A stretch of DNA of 64,000 nucleotides from CAWAHD01 sp963781785 (GCA_963781785.1 CAWAHD010000002.1:186001-250000), one strand, 5' to 3'; shown: positions 13,125-22,919, numbered from the stretch's first letter. Numbers and translations: made by a program. The notes: generated by a model from the letters alone, not told the origin.

Positions 13125-14060
13125 ATGCCTGTTGATTCTTCCGAGCCGGAGCCAGCCAGAGCGACCGCGCCCATGGCTGGCGGCACGGCGGCCCAGGCCA
13201 AAACATTCCCGATGCAGCACGGCCATCGGCCAGCCTCGAGCGAGCAGATTCCTGCCACTTTGGTGCCGGTTGCGGGCTGGCACTTTCTTCACCTATTTTA
13301 TCGGGTGGATCGTGCGCGGCTGGGATTGATTTCGGCCGAGCATCGGCAGCGGGGCCTGGAAGATTTGCGTCGTGTCCTCAAGGCCAAGCCGCCGGGCGCT
13401 CCGGAGCAGATCCAGTGTTTTGCGGTTCCGGGTCACAAGGCCGATTTCGGGATCGTGATGGCCGGGCCGGACTTGAGAGCCGTTCACGACGTCCAGATGG
13501 CCGTTCAAGCCTCGAGCCTCGGGCCCGCGCTCGATCCCGCCTATTCATTCTACTCGATCACCGAGGTCTCCGAGTACGTGCCCGACGAAGAGGAGTACGC
13601 CCGGATCCTCCGCGAGCGTGAGGGAGTCGATCCCGACAGCAGCATGTACAAGGCCAAGGTCGCCGCGTATGCGGAGCGGCTCGGGCCAATGAACCGGCAG
13701 CGGCTTTATCCCGAGTTTCCCAACTGGCCGTGTCTCTGCTTTTACCCGATGAGCAAGATGCGCACAGCGGGCCAGAACTGGTATCTGCTACCGTTTGCTG
13801 AGCGGGCCGAGCTGATGTCGCAGCACGGCAAGAGCGGCATGAAGTTCGCGGGACGGGTGAGCCAGCTCATCACCGCGTCGACGGGGCTGGACGATTGGGA
13901 ATGGGGCGTGACGCTCTGGGCTCGTAACCCGTCATACATCAAAGAAATCGTGTACACGATGCGTTTTGATGAAAGCTCTGCGAAGTATGCCCTCTTCGGG
14001 GATTTCTATTTCGGCTACATCCTGCCGCCTGACGACTTGCTGGAAACGATTCGGCTCTGA
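13125..14060 (+). CDS. hemQ: coproheme decarboxylase (chlorite dismutase family)
   Basis: 311 residues; converts Fe-coproporphyrin III to haem b, the last step of the coproporphyrin-dependent pathway. The dimeric alpha/beta-barrel core runs from about residue 45. Diagnostic segments are YPMSKMR (radical-forming Tyr and propionate-binding Lys), the proximal His in LMSQHGKSGM, and the C-terminal FGDFYFGYIL. The first 40 residues are Ala/Pro-rich with no known function. GAGGAG is 11 bases before the ATG. A hydrogen peroxide-driven activity is known for the family. The two small genes downstream on the same strand may be co-transcribed. Confidence 0.92.
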   Translation: MPVDSSEPEPARATAPMAGGTAAQAKTFPMQHGHRPASSEQIPATLVPVAGWHFLHLFYRVDRARLGLISAEHRQRGLEDLRRVLKAKPPGAPEQIQCFAVPGHKADFGIVMAGPDLRAVHDVQMAVQASSLGPALDPAYSFYSITEVSEYVPDEEEYARILREREGVDPDSSMYKAKVAAYAERLGPMNRQRLYPEFPNWPCLCFYPMSKMRTAGQNWYLLPFAERAELMSQHGKSGMKFAGRVSQLITASTGLDDWEWGVTLWARNPSYIKEIVYTMRFDESSAKYALFGDFYFGYILPPDDLLETIRL

Positions 14061-14159
14061 GGCAGGAGCACTTGGCGTGAATGGGACGAAAGGGTGCCTG
14101 GCCGGGCGCATTGTTTCGGCCAGGACACTGCAATCCACATTCTTTTTACAAAGGCTAAC

Positions 14160-14672
14160 ATGAGCACGACGATGAATGAACTGGCGTCGAAGGCGCGGCT
14201 GACCTGGACCGAGAAGCTGGACCAGGACAAGGGATTGCCCAAGGTGGTACCGATTGGACCGACGATGAGCAAGCAATGGGGCAAAGGGACGGTTGTGGTC
14301 CCAGCTCCGCGCGAGGTGGACGCGATCATGAAGCTGGTGCCGAAGGGGAAGTTGATCACGATTCAGGAGATCCGCAAGGTACTGGCCGAGCGTCACGAAG
14401 CGACGATCGGTTGCCCGCTGACGACGGGCATCTTCGCGTGGATCGCCGCTCACGCGGCGGAAGAGGACCGCAAGGCGAAGCGGAAAGGGGTCACTCCCTA
14501 CTGGCGAACGCTCAAGTCCGGCGGCTTCTTGAACGAGAAGTACCCTGGCGGCATCCCGGCTCAGAAGACAAAGCTCGAGGCGGAGGGTCATGTGGTGGTC
14601 CAGCGCGGCCAGAAGTTTGCCGTTGCCGATTATGAGCGGTCACTCGCGCAGCCGGACGCCGGCGGGCGATGA
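14160..14672 (+). CDS. MGMT-like winged-helix protein without active cysteine (ATL-type)
   Basis: 170 residues. Residues 60-150 match the DNA-binding domain of O6-alkylguanine-DNA methyltransferases: VPKGKLITIQEIRKVL, then TPYWRTLKSGGFL, then a LEAEGH segment near the end. The PCHRV active-site motif is replaced by PYWRT, so the methyl-accepting Cys is absent, as in alkyltransferase-like proteins that flag damage for excision repair. The function is inferred. The ATG at 14160 with AAAGG upstream is preferred; an earlier in-frame ATG at 14094 adds an unconserved tail. Its stop overlaps the next gene by four bases (ATGA). Confidence 0.72.
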   Translation: MSTTMNELASKARLTWTEKLDQDKGLPKVVPIGPTMSKQWGKGTVVVPAPREVDAIMKLVPKGKLITIQEIRKVLAERHEATIGCPLTTGIFAWIAAHAAEEDRKAKRKGVTPYWRTLKSGGFLNEKYPGGIPAQKTKLEAEGHVVVQRGQKFAVADYERSLAQPDAGGR

Positions 14673-15301
14673 GTGAGGCCCGCGCTCGCATGGCTGGCGC
14701 TGGAGTTGGCGTTGGTGCGCGGTTTTCAGACCTGGTCCTGGCGAGCACGTCCGTGTATCGGCGTGCCTTGCTGGACCGGCTGGGAATCCCATTCCGCTGC
14801 CGGGCGCCCGCTTGCGATGAGTCGGAGTTGAAGGGCGTGGAGCGCACCCACAGGGTGCTCGCCGAGAAGCTGGCGTATGCCAAGGCTGCCAGTCTGTCCT
14901 CCGAGGAACCCGGGGCGGTGGTCATTGGCTGCGATCAGTTGGTTTCTTTTGAAGGAAAGGTTCTCGGGAAGCCGGGAAATGTGGAACCTGCCATCGACCA
15001 GCTCTTCGCCCTGGCGGGCAAGACGCACGAGTTGATCACAGCGATGGTGGTGATCCACGAAACCAGGGTTTACCGGCACACGGATGTGTCAAGGCTATGG
15101 ATGCGGCCTCTGCCGAGATCCTCGATCGAGCGCTATGTCCTGGCTGAACGGCCGCTGGACTGCGCCGGGAGTTACAAGCTGGAATCCGGTGGAATCGTTC
15201 TGTTCGATCGAATCGAGTCCAACGACCACACGGCGATCACGGGTTTGCCGATCCTGGCACTGGTGTCGATCCTGGCCGAAATTGGGTTTGAGATTCCATG
15301 A
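14669..15301 (+). CDS. Maf family nucleotide pyrophosphatase
   Basis: 210 residues. House-cleaning pyrophosphatase acting on modified nucleoside triphosphates. Family motifs are LASTSVYRRALLDRLG (SxSxxR), the CDQ segment, GKPGN, and DCAGSYKLESGGIVLF followed by DRIESNDHTAITGLPI. The last motif resembles the YceF branch (m7GTP preferring) rather than the dTTP/UTP branch; this is inference. The start overlaps the stop of the alkyltransferase-like gene, indicating translational coupling. Confidence 0.9.
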   Translation: MSEARARMAGAGVGVGARFSDLVLASTSVYRRALLDRLGIPFRCRAPACDESELKGVERTHRVLAEKLAYAKAASLSSEEPGAVVIGCDQLVSFEGKVLGKPGNVEPAIDQLFALAGKTHELITAMVVIHETRVYRHTDVSRLWMRPLPRSSIERYVLAERPLDCAGSYKLESGGIVLFDRIESNDHTAITGLPILALVSILAEIGFEIP

Positions 15302-15390
15302 TAGGTACGAGGGTAGGGCGGTCCATGCCATCATTGGGGTTGGAAGTGCTTGACAAAGCGAGGCGCCAGGGTTGCAATCAGTGGTAGCAC

Positions 15391-15464
15391 GTGCCCGTAG
15401 CTCAATTGGATAGAGCGTTAGCCTCCGGAGCTAAAGGTTGTGGGTTCGATTCCCTCCGGGCATA
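15391..15464 (+). tRNA. tRNA-Arg (anticodon CCG)
   Basis: Cloverleaf by eye: acceptor GTGCCCG pairs with CGGGCAT (one G-U), D-arm TAGCTC...GAGC, anticodon stem TTAGC/GCTAA with loop CTCCGGA, giving anticodon CCG, and T-arm GTGGG-TTCGATT-CCCTC with one mismatch. The discriminator is A and CCA is not encoded. An integrase pseudogene converges on its 3' end, so this tRNA is the likely attachment site of the accessory region to the right. Confidence 0.92.
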
Positions 15465-16450
15465 CTGACAAACCGCTCGCTGCAACTCCTGACACCAGAG
15501 CGAAATCATCTGACAAACCTTGACTTACGGCAAGCCGAGTCGGCCCGATCGCAATGGGCGGCTCGGCTTTCGTTTTGTCACCGTTGACCACCGTTTTCGT
15601 GCAATTGTCGCCCTTCAGTGCAACAGGAAGTGCAACGGCGCACGGGCCGAAATCGTCAGCCCCGGTCGCTCGGGCTCGTTCTCGCTCGCTGCTCGGCCCG
15701 GCGTCGAGCGGAAGGCTCGGCAGGGCGTCGAGTGCCCCTTGAACGTCCAAGAGCTTCGGATCGGTGTAAACGTTCGCCGTGAGCTTCGGGTCACTATGAC
15801 GCATCGCGGCTTGAGCCGTTCGCGATGGCACGCCGCCCCTGCCGAGAAGGGTGCCGAAGGTCGTCCCGAGTGCATGCATGTCGAGCGTGCGGCACCGAAC
15901 GTTGCGCTTCGGGATGTCGGCGACTTTCAGGTCACCGTTGAAGATCTTGTCGAGAGCGGTCGGCACGACGAATACGAGCGTATCCGACGGAAGCCGCGCC
16001 GGAATCGGCTCGCCGCGCCGGAATGCTTCCGTCTGGCGGGCGGCGAGCTTGTCGCCGAGCCAGGCTCGAAGGTCGCTCGCCAGGTCGGCCCGAATGACGA
16101 CATCGTTTCCTTCCCGGTTCTTCTCGTCGGCGAGTCGGTTCAGGTAGGCTCGGACGTTGTGTCGATGGAGTGGAACCGAGCCGGCCGCGGCGACGGCGTT
16201 GAGATACGAGTCGAAGTGTCGCCGATCGGCGTCGCTATGTGGTCGGCGATCTGGCCTTCGGCAACGGCGAGGATTTTGGATCGTACCTTCTCGGGTCGCC
16301 GCTCCAGGCCGGCGAGAACACTCTGAGCAGCGGTTTTGTCCCGGCATCCGGTCGTCGAATCGGTTCCGGCTCATTGAAGCGAAGCGTGTACGACTGCCCA
16401 TTCGCGAAGGCGCCGTGACGAGACCAGAACCCTCCCAGTTCCTCGATCGA
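15465..16450 (-). pseudogene. tyrosine integrase pseudogene at tRNA-Arg
   Basis: Broken integrase of the planctomycete site-specific type. The N-terminal part is legible in pieces: GQSYTLRFNEPEPI, then SVLAGLERRPEKVRSKIL, then, after a one-base frameshift near 16218, HFDSYLNAVAAAG. The sequence then jumps to the late catalytic domain, so the segment with the first catalytic Arg is deleted. The HxLR box reads DMHALGTTFG, with Arg replaced by Gly, while HSDPKLTANVYTDP keeps the last His and Tyr. The open frame reads on through the antisense of the tRNA. It is certainly inactive. Confidence 0.85.
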
Positions 16451-16875
16451 TGGATCACACGGTATAGGGCTCGCTGATGGTGGGCACAACGGCAGCACGG
16501 AGTTCCGCAGATACTCGACGTAAACGTGCTGAAGGCTTGGAAATCTAGGAACGTATCGCTCGAATTGGCTCTTGATTCCTTGCAATTCCGCCAAGAGCTA
16601 TCGTGATTGCGCGGCGGCGTCCGGCGTGTTTGCCTACCGTGCATCGGGCCGAGCCGGGCAAACGAGCTGGGGGTAGGAATCCGCGCCATTTGCCCGGCCC
16701 GCTTGGCTCGCTGGTTTGCAACCCGTAGAGCCGTCCCGATGCATAAGTTTATCGCCGCCAGTTCGATGCTGGTATCTCGATTTCGTCGACGCCGTGAACG
16801 AGAATTATCGCTTGGCTTCGCGGGCATCGCTGTTGTGGCCGCAAAGTTCGTCACTGCTCGGAAGGACGGTAGCCG

Positions 16876-17088
16876 ATGTCAATCGAAGTCGCTTGCCAAT
16901 GCGGCAAGGTTCTCAAGGCGAAAGACGAACATGCAGGTTTGAAGGCAAAGTGCCCAAGATGCGGCACGATGGCTGATCTTCGCACGGCGGGCTGCCTTGG
17001 CGGATGCAGGTGGCCAGAGTGGTTCACTTTTTTGGAGTCCAAGCCATTGTCGATTTGTCTCGGCGGGTGGGCTACCGGTGACCGGTGA
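16876..17088 (+). pseudogene. truncated zinc-ribbon protein
   Basis: 70-residue frame. The first 36 residues have two CxC/CxxC knuckles (CQCGK at 7-11, CPRCG at 26-30) in the form seen at the N-terminus of many planctomycete proteins. After residue 36 the sequence becomes unconserved, so this is probably the 5' end of a lost larger gene. AAGGA at 16862-16866, 9 bases before the ATG, is a good ribosome binding site. Confidence 0.5.
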
Positions 17089-17780
17089 ACAAGGACCAGC
17101 GGACGTGAGGATCGTCCAGGTCAAAAAATCTACTAAACAGTTGAATTCGTGCGCCCCACCTGTTACAACCTGCGATTGGGTTCCTTCCATATCGAAAGTT
17201 GGTCGGCAGGCTACTCGGTTCCACGTTGTCGGGAGGTTCGAAGCTTTGACGCTCGACCTCGGGGCAGTACGGAAACGAGGCCCTTACCGTTGCGACAAGT
17301 TCGCCCACGACTGGCAGACTTGGCGATGCAGTGTTGGGCAGATCGCGGAGTAGTGACTCACTCCGGCGAGCTTGACTTCTCCGTCTAGTTACGGCAATCC
17401 GCGGCAGGGGTATGCATTCGCGCGGCGTATCAAAACCTCCTGTCGTTAATCACTGGTGAGGGGAACTTTCTCGCTATACACAGTTCGGTTCTAATCGGAT
17501 ACATCACCGATTCGCGCAGAATGCCCTCAGTGCCTACTGGACATCAGTGCCTTTAAATTGCGTCTGCGGATACGCAGCTGTCCGCCTTGCTCCGTCTCGG
17601 TTCCTTCCGTTCGGCTGAATCCGAGCAAGCGCGAGGATGGCGAGTTGTGCTCCGGCACGTTTGTCGAGCCCCCGCAATGACGCGACGCAAACCAGCGTGC
17701 GCAGCACGGTAACCGCTCTTGGTGCAAGCCCGTGTTCCGATTTTCATGTGATTCGTTCGAAACGGTCTTCTGACACGGAG
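17089..17780. other. gene-free stretch before the IS66-type element
   Basis: No recognisable gene in any frame and no tRNA-like fold. The base composition is slightly lower in GC than the flanks. It probably represents decayed accessory DNA. Confidence 0.4.
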
Positions 17781-19317
17781 GTAAGCGTTCACAGTCTGGG
17801 GTTGTCGTTTGCGAATGACGCAATTATTCTACCTGCATGGCATGGACGCCCCCGATTCCAGAACCCCTGTGGCAGACGGCTTCGCCCGAGGTCCAAGCGG
17901 CGATTCTTGCGCTCGTCGAGTTCTACGAACTGCGCCTTGCCAAACTTGAAGCGCGCGTCAACGATCTCGAGAATCGGCTGAAGCTCAACTCCACCAACTC
18001 GTCGAAGCCCCCATCCTCTGATCCGATCGGAATGAAGCGCAAGCCCCCGGCTTCTCCCAGCGGAAAGAAACGCGGCGGGCAGCCCGGACATCGTAAGGCC
18101 CACCGCGCCTTGGTCCCACCCGAAAAGATTCGCGGGACGACCCACTGTAAGCCGACTGCTTGCCGCCGATGCGGTCATGAACTCTGCGGCGACGACCCCG
18201 AACCCTTGATCCATCAAGTCGCCGAACTGCCCAAGATCGAGCCGATCGTCGATGAGTATCGGCTCCATCGTCTGACCTGCCCTGGCTGCGGCGAGACGAC
18301 CTGCGCTGCCTTGCCACCGGGCGTCCCCACTGGATGCTTCGGCCCGTACCTTCAGGCGGTGCTGGCCGTGCTCGCGGGGGCCTATCGCCTCAGCAAGCGT
18401 CAGATCCAGCAGTTGGTAAGCGACCTGTTTACTCTTTCGATCTCCACCGGGATGGTCTCCAAGCTGGAACGGCAGTCGGCCATCGCCCTTGAAGCCCCTT
18501 ACAACGAACTCGCGACTTCGGTCCATAAGTCCTCGGTGGTTAATATCGACGAGACGTCGTGGCGTGAGAATCGTCACAAGGCTTGGCTGTGGGCCACGGT
18601 GACCAGCTTTTGCACGGTCTTTACCATCGCCAAAAGTCGTAGTGGCGAAGTCGCGGCGGCTCTCTTGGGGAGCAAAGACGATCAGGTCGTCGGCAGTGAC
18701 CGGTTCAGCGCGTATGAGTGGATCAAGGCATTCGGGCGTCAAGTCTGCTGGCGCATCTGCGCCGAGACTTCCAAGCGATGATCGACCGGGGTGGTGAAGG
18801 CGAGAGCATCGGACAGCGGTTGCTTTCGTTGTCGAACCGGCTGTTCCGCCACTGGCACCGAGTGCGCGACGGAACTTTGCCTTGGAATGCGTTTCAAGAG
18901 CGGATGCACCGCTTGCGTCGGGAGGTCAAGCAAACCCTTCTGGAAGGGTCGAGGTGCCCGTGCGCGAAAACGGCGGCCACGTGCTTCGAGCTTCTCAAGG
19001 TGGAAGAAGGTCTGTGGACCTTCGCGCGGGTCCAGGGAATCGCACCGACGAACAACGTTGTGGAACGAGCGTTGCGGCATGCGGTGATCTGGAGGCGGAT
19101 CAGCGGCGGGACCGACAGTGTGCATGGGAGCCGATTCGTCGAGCGAATGCTGACAGTGGTGGCGACCTGTAGGCAACAGGGCCACAACGTCTTGGATTAC
19201 CTGACTTCGTGCTTTGAAGCAGACCGTCGTGGCCACGCCCTTCCCTCTCTTTTGCGACTCACCCGGACGCGATCCAAAGTTGCTTGATTCGACCTACCCC
19301 ACCCTATGAACGGCTAC
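17781..19317 (+). mobile_element. IS66-family insertion sequence, transposase-only type
   Basis: About 1537 bp. The left end GTAAGCGTTCACAG at 17781 and the right end, read inward as GTAGCCGTTCATAG from 19317, are imperfect inverted repeats; over 24 bases about 18 match, and the GTAA-type start is that of IS66 elements. A single transposase gene fills the element and no tnpA/tnpB accessory genes are present, as in the ISBst12 subgroup. No 8-bp target duplication is visible. Confidence 0.75.
17837..19287 (+). CDS. IS66 family transposase, frameshifted
   Basis: DDE transposase. It begins with a coiled-coil region (LAKLEARVNDLENRLKLNS), continues with a Lys/Gly-rich linker, a zinc-binding domain (CRRCG...CPGCG) and the catalytic core. 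The two Asp are in VVNIDETSW and GSDRFSAYEW, and the Glu is in NNVVERALRH. The frame ends early at 18781 but continues in another frame from CWAHLRRDFQAM, so one G is missing at about 18751 (TGGGCG read as TGGCG). The repaired protein is about 483 residues. Confidence 0.88.
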
Positions 19318-19334
19318 GGCAGAGCGGAAGCACT

Positions 19335-19790
19335 GCTCGAATGGATAGATATTCATTCGACGGTTCTTAAGCTGAAGCCACCAGCAAAGAAGTAGAGCGA
19401 GGTTGATTTGAAGTGCCGGAATGCTGAGCCGGCCCACAGTGGCGAGAGTCTTCACAGTGCTGAGTAATCGACGGTGGGCTCGATCCATGCGACTCTGGGC
19501 GTGCTCGGATTGGGCGAGCGTCATTCCTTGTTCCGATTTTACACTGCCTGTATGCTGAGCTTCATGCAATCGGACGGCGAACCAACACGTTGCGGCCGTC
19601 TCGGCAAGCATCGTCTCGGCCGGGCTCGGGCTCGGGCCGGCCAGTTTGGCGGCGAGGTACGCAAAGCTCTTCCCGGAGCGACACCTTCGTCTTCGCGTTT
19701 CCGTCCTTCCGCGCGGCCCAATCGATCAGTCGGCCAACCGCCCAGTTGTCCATTATCCGCTCGGCGGGCTTCGCCTTCACGATGTCTTGA
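19335..19790 (-). pseudogene. remnant of a planctomycete hypothetical protein
   Basis: Minus-strand translation gives a coherent protein only across frame changes: RIMDNWAVGRLIDWAARKD near 19750, then LRTSPPNWPA, then SEQGMTLAQSEHAQ and MDRAHRRLLSTVKTLATV near 19440, ending in ALQINLA. The last motif recurs in an uncharacterised planctomycete family that I recognise only by pattern. At least two frameshifts separate the parts. No function known. Confidence 0.5.
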
Positions 19791-20138
19791 GACTTGGCCG
19801 CACTTTCTTTCCGGGTGCGCTCAAAGGCGCCGCGGGGCCGACTTCTGTTCCAAAATCAAACCTGGACCATTCCCGCAAGAGGATCGTGCGTGCTCTTCTG
19901 GTAGCACCCCCTTATGGAGTGCTTCTGGGATGGTAGGCATGGGCTCCTACAGTATCGGTACCAAAATGCCTACAGTGCTGTAGGCGCCGGCGCAGAAAGT
20001 CAGGCGTTCAGTCGAGGTGGAGAATGCCCGTGGGCACGGGTAGGATTGCCAGACGGATCGACGACTTGCGAGGTAGTCTCAGGACTTGAGAGAATGCAGT
20101 TCGAATGCGAGAGACCGCAACTCACTCGGAACTCCGCC
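19791..20138. other. stretch without a supported gene
   Basis: No conserved frame. The frame open upstream of 20139 is Trp/Cys/Gly-rich and looks like chance translation. Confidence 0.35.
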
Positions 20139-20492
20139 ATGAAATACGCCAAAGCTGCTACAAATTCATACCGTCGGGCCGGCAGTATGAGTGCAGTCAC
20201 GTTCGTGCGTGCGGCCCGCTTCGTTACCTTGCTGCTCGTTGCCACATTGACCATCGAGTTCCTCGTCATGGCCGTCGTCTTCAGTGCCGACACGGCCATC
20301 TTGGTCGGCTTTGTTCTCATTCCCATACTGATACTCGCCACTTGGATAATCGCTGCCGTGCTGGGGACCGTGCTCCTACTCGCCAGGTGGCTTTGGGCAA
20401 AGACACAGGACCAAGTTCTGCGAGCCCAGCGCCGGACCGGCGCACGCTCAGGTCTGTGGGACGAATGGCTCGACGGGTTCAGTCGGGTCTGA
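20139..20492 (+). CDS. small two-helix membrane protein, hypothetical
   Basis: 117 residues, function unknown. Two hydrophobic helices at about residues 24-47 and 52-76 (including LVGFVLIPILILATWIIAAV) are followed by a basic C-terminal tail. The ATG at 20139 is chosen because residues before it are unlike a protein; no strong ribosome binding site precedes it. It could be a chance frame, but the clean membrane segments argue for a gene. Confidence 0.5.
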   Translation: MKYAKAATNSYRRAGSMSAVTFVRAARFVTLLLVATLTIEFLVMAVVFSADTAILVGFVLIPILILATWIIAAVLGTVLLLARWLWAKTQDQVLRAQRRTGARSGLWDEWLDGFSRV

Positions 20493-20849
20493 GCGATCAC
20501 GAAGGTTCACTCCATCGGAAACGGGAAAACGCGATAGGCGGACGGTCCGCGGTTAATCCCCCGGCGTCGGATAACCTCGAGCATACTCTGACGAGCCAGG
20601 CGGCCGGCCGACGGCTTGGCTTGCCGTTTGCCGATTCATTCCTCGTCGCCGAGCCAGGTCGTCGAGCGACCCAGAAGAGAATCAGCTAGGCAACGCGAAC
20701 GCACTCAGAGATGGTAACCGACATCGGAACCGAATCTTGATGACTGGCCAAGGATCTCGCCGTGCTTGCCTTATCGCCGCCGTCGCTTTTCAGACCGCAA
20801 TGCCCGCGTGGGCATGGCCGCGGCTCTACTCGCATTCAGGGAGTCAATG

Positions 20850-20960
20850 ATGCCTTTCAATATCGGTCCGTTTGAGCTGATGTTCATCGGCCTCCTGGTG
20901 GGGGTCGCGATCTTGGCCCTGATCTTCGTGCTATTCAGAAACAAACTCCCGAAGTCTTGA
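20850..20960 (+). CDS. 36-residue single-helix membrane protein
   Basis: Micro-protein MPFNIGPFELMFIGLLVG..., with one membrane helix (residues 8-28) and a basic end (RNKLPKS). AGGGAG sits six bases before this ATG, which decides the start over upstream codons. The N-terminal GPFEL pattern resembles the start of TatA/MttA-type proteins, but the amphipathic helix that TatA needs is missing. Role unknown. Confidence 0.5.
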   Translation: MPFNIGPFELMFIGLLVGVAILALIFVLFRNKLPKS

Positions 20961-21125
20961 CTTGACAGCGCGTCCTCGTCGACGATCACGACCCCGCTGT
21001 CCACTCCGAGAACGGATCCGACACGAATTCAACGATTAGCAGCGGTCCCTAGTAGGCAAGGATCAACGAGGCCAACGTTCTCACCTTTATTCCCCGACTT
21101 TCCGCTGATCAGCCCGTGGCATGCG

Positions 21126-21893
21126 TCATTCACGACCGCTTGGTCGCCTCCTCGTCACGAAACTCCACGCCGTCGCTGCCGCCTTCCAGACAAGCCACAA
21201 GACGAGCGGGATGACAAAGACGAGGGGCAAGAAAACCGCCATCAGCCAGGTCCACCAGCGGGCAGGTCTTGCCCGTCGGTCCTCCGGCACCGTGCATGCG
21301 GGAAGGTACATCATCAGCCCGTAGACAAACACCCACATCCCGATCTGGATCAAGTTCTGGGGACCGAAGGTGATCGTCTCGGCGAGCGTCCCGTTCAGCC
21401 CGAATAAAAATAGGACTTCAATCGGTCGGTAGTCATAGCGGGCCAGCAGCCATCCCCAGCAAAGGAACAGCGGGACGAAGACGATCACGCTGTTCGTGAA
21501 GACAACCACGAAGTAATTCTTGGAGGCGGTGATCCGAGCAGCGTCCGTGACCCCTCCGAGCAGAGGTGCCATGTTGGTCAAGCCGGTCGTCACCGCCTCT
21601 TCCAGCATGGCGAAAACGACGCAGAGCAGCACAAACCGGGTTCGCCAGCCCAGGGGGATGCGGGTCGCCCAGCGGACGAAGCGGTCCCTCAATACCCACA
21701 TGACCAGCCCGCCCAGGACGCACCAGATGAGGATCAAGCCGACTCCCATCTTGATGATGGCACGGTGGTCAGGGTCGGGATCCTTCGACAAGATGAAGAC
21801 GGTCACCGCCGTGGTCGAGAGGACTCCCCAGGCAGTGATCACAATGAGCAAGAGACAAACCAGCGACTTTCTTGTCGGAAGTTGAATCCTCAA
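21126..21893 (-). CDS. multi-pass membrane protein, hypothetical
   Basis: 255 residues with about seven hydrophobic helices (roughly 10-32, 45-67, 84-105, 125-147, 160-180, 183-200 and 215-240). A conserved-looking MLEEAVTTGLTN segment near 95-107 places two Glu at a membrane edge, reminiscent of CPBP-type intramembrane proteases, but the other CPBP His motifs are not seen. It is divergent from the DUF2809 gene with only 30 bases between the starts. Function unknown. Confidence 0.7.
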   Translation of the reverse strand: MRIQLPTRKSLVCLLLIVITAWGVLSTTAVTVFILSKDPDPDHRAIIKMGVGLILIWCVLGGLVMWVLRDRFVRWATRIPLGWRTRFVLLCVVFAMLEEAVTTGLTNMAPLLGGVTDAARITASKNYFVVVFTNSVIVFVPLFLCWGWLLARYDYRPIEVLFLFGLNGTLAETITFGPQNLIQIGMWVFVYGLMMYLPACTVPEDRRARPARWWTWLMAVFLPLVFVIPLVLWLVWKAAATAWSFVTRRRPSGRE

Positions 21894-21923
21894 GTACGCC
21901 TCCGCAGCGTTCAGCCTTTGCCC

Positions 21924-22331
21924 ATGGTCAAGCTACGACGACGTAATCTCTTGGTCCAGATGATTCTGATTGGGGTGGTCTGTCTGCTGGGACTCGGCTC
22001 CCGCCGCTACGCCGTCTTGTTACCAGGGTTCATCGCCGCTTACGCAGGTGACACGCTCTGGGCGTTGGCGGCATTTCTCGGAATCGGGCTGGTACTGCCC
22101 CGAGCATCGACACGGATGATTGCCTGCCTGGCGCTGGCATTCTCGGTCGCCGTTGAGATCAGCCAGTTATATCACGCCCCCTGGATCGACTCGATCCGCC
22201 AGACAACACTGGGTGGGCTGATCCTGGGCTTCGGGTTCCTCTGGAGCGACCTTGCCTGCTACGCTCTGGGGGTGGGGTTAGGCGTCATGATTGACGTCGG
22301 GCTAAGCGCGGCTAAGGCGAGGTCAAAATGA
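21924..22331 (+). CDS. DUF2809 domain-containing membrane protein
   Basis: 135 residues, four membrane helices. It matches the DUF2809 pattern: LGLGSRRYAVLLPGF near the first helix, YAGDTLWALAAF, VEISQLYHAPWIDSIRQT and LGFGFLWSDLACY. Function of the family unknown. The ATG at 21924 is where similarity begins; no strong ribosome binding site is visible. Confidence 0.82.
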   Translation: MVKLRRRNLLVQMILIGVVCLLGLGSRRYAVLLPGFIAAYAGDTLWALAAFLGIGLVLPRASTRMIACLALAFSVAVEISQLYHAPWIDSIRQTTLGGLILGFGFLWSDLACYALGVGLGVMIDVGLSAAKARSK

Positions 22332-22351
22332 ACATTCACGGAGTGCGCAGA

Positions 22352-22825
22352 TCAGCCCTCCCCAACCATCGCTGCCCGGAATTGTTGCTCGCTTAACTTG
22401 TCCGTCAGGAACTTGTAGGCGAGGAGATACTTCCGCTGGCGGGCGATGTCCGGCTCGATCCGATCGGGACGCACGAGCGCCCGAGAGAGCCGGGCGTTGT
22501 CCTCCAGGTCGGCCAGTTTGACCCGCCGGCCGATCTGGTCGCCCTTGCACCGAACGACGTAATCGGCATAGGACTCGCCCTTGCGTTGCGTTACGCAATC
22601 CAGGGCTGCGAGAATTGCCTCGTCGAAACCCTCTCGCCGCAGGTACTCGGGCGTGACCGAAGTATCCTCGATCACGTCATGGAGGATCGCCACGACCTTC
22701 TCCGCTTCACACTCTACGGCGCTCATGACCCGGAGCGGGTGGAGGATGTACGGCTGGCCGTGCTTATCCTTCTGACCCTCATGGGCTCCGGTGGCGATCT
22801 GCAATGCTCTCTCGATTGACGCCAT
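22352..22825 (-). CDS. HD domain protein, SpoT/Mesh1-like alarmone hydrolase
   Basis: 157 residues. A single HD-type phosphohydrolase domain with HPLRVM near 30, AILHDVIEDT near 50 (the HD-ED signature of ppGpp hydrolases) and VKLADLEDNARLSRAL near 105. It has no synthetase or regulatory domain, so it resembles small alarmone hydrolases that degrade (p)ppGpp with a Mn ion. GAGGAG four bases before ATG 22825 decides the start. Confidence 0.82.
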   Translation of the reverse strand: MASIERALQIATGAHEGQKDKHGQPYILHPLRVMSAVECEAEKVVAILHDVIEDTSVTPEYLRREGFDEAILAALDCVTQRKGESYADYVVRCKGDQIGRRVKLADLEDNARLSRALVRPDRIEPDIARQRKYLLAYKFLTDKLSEQQFRAAMVGEG

Positions 22826-22919
22826 GATTCTCCTCACACTCGATTCTTCAAAGCACGTCGATGTCACGGCCGTGAGTTCGAGGCCCTCGTGTCGATGTCG
22901 TTCGACAGTTGGCGTGGTC

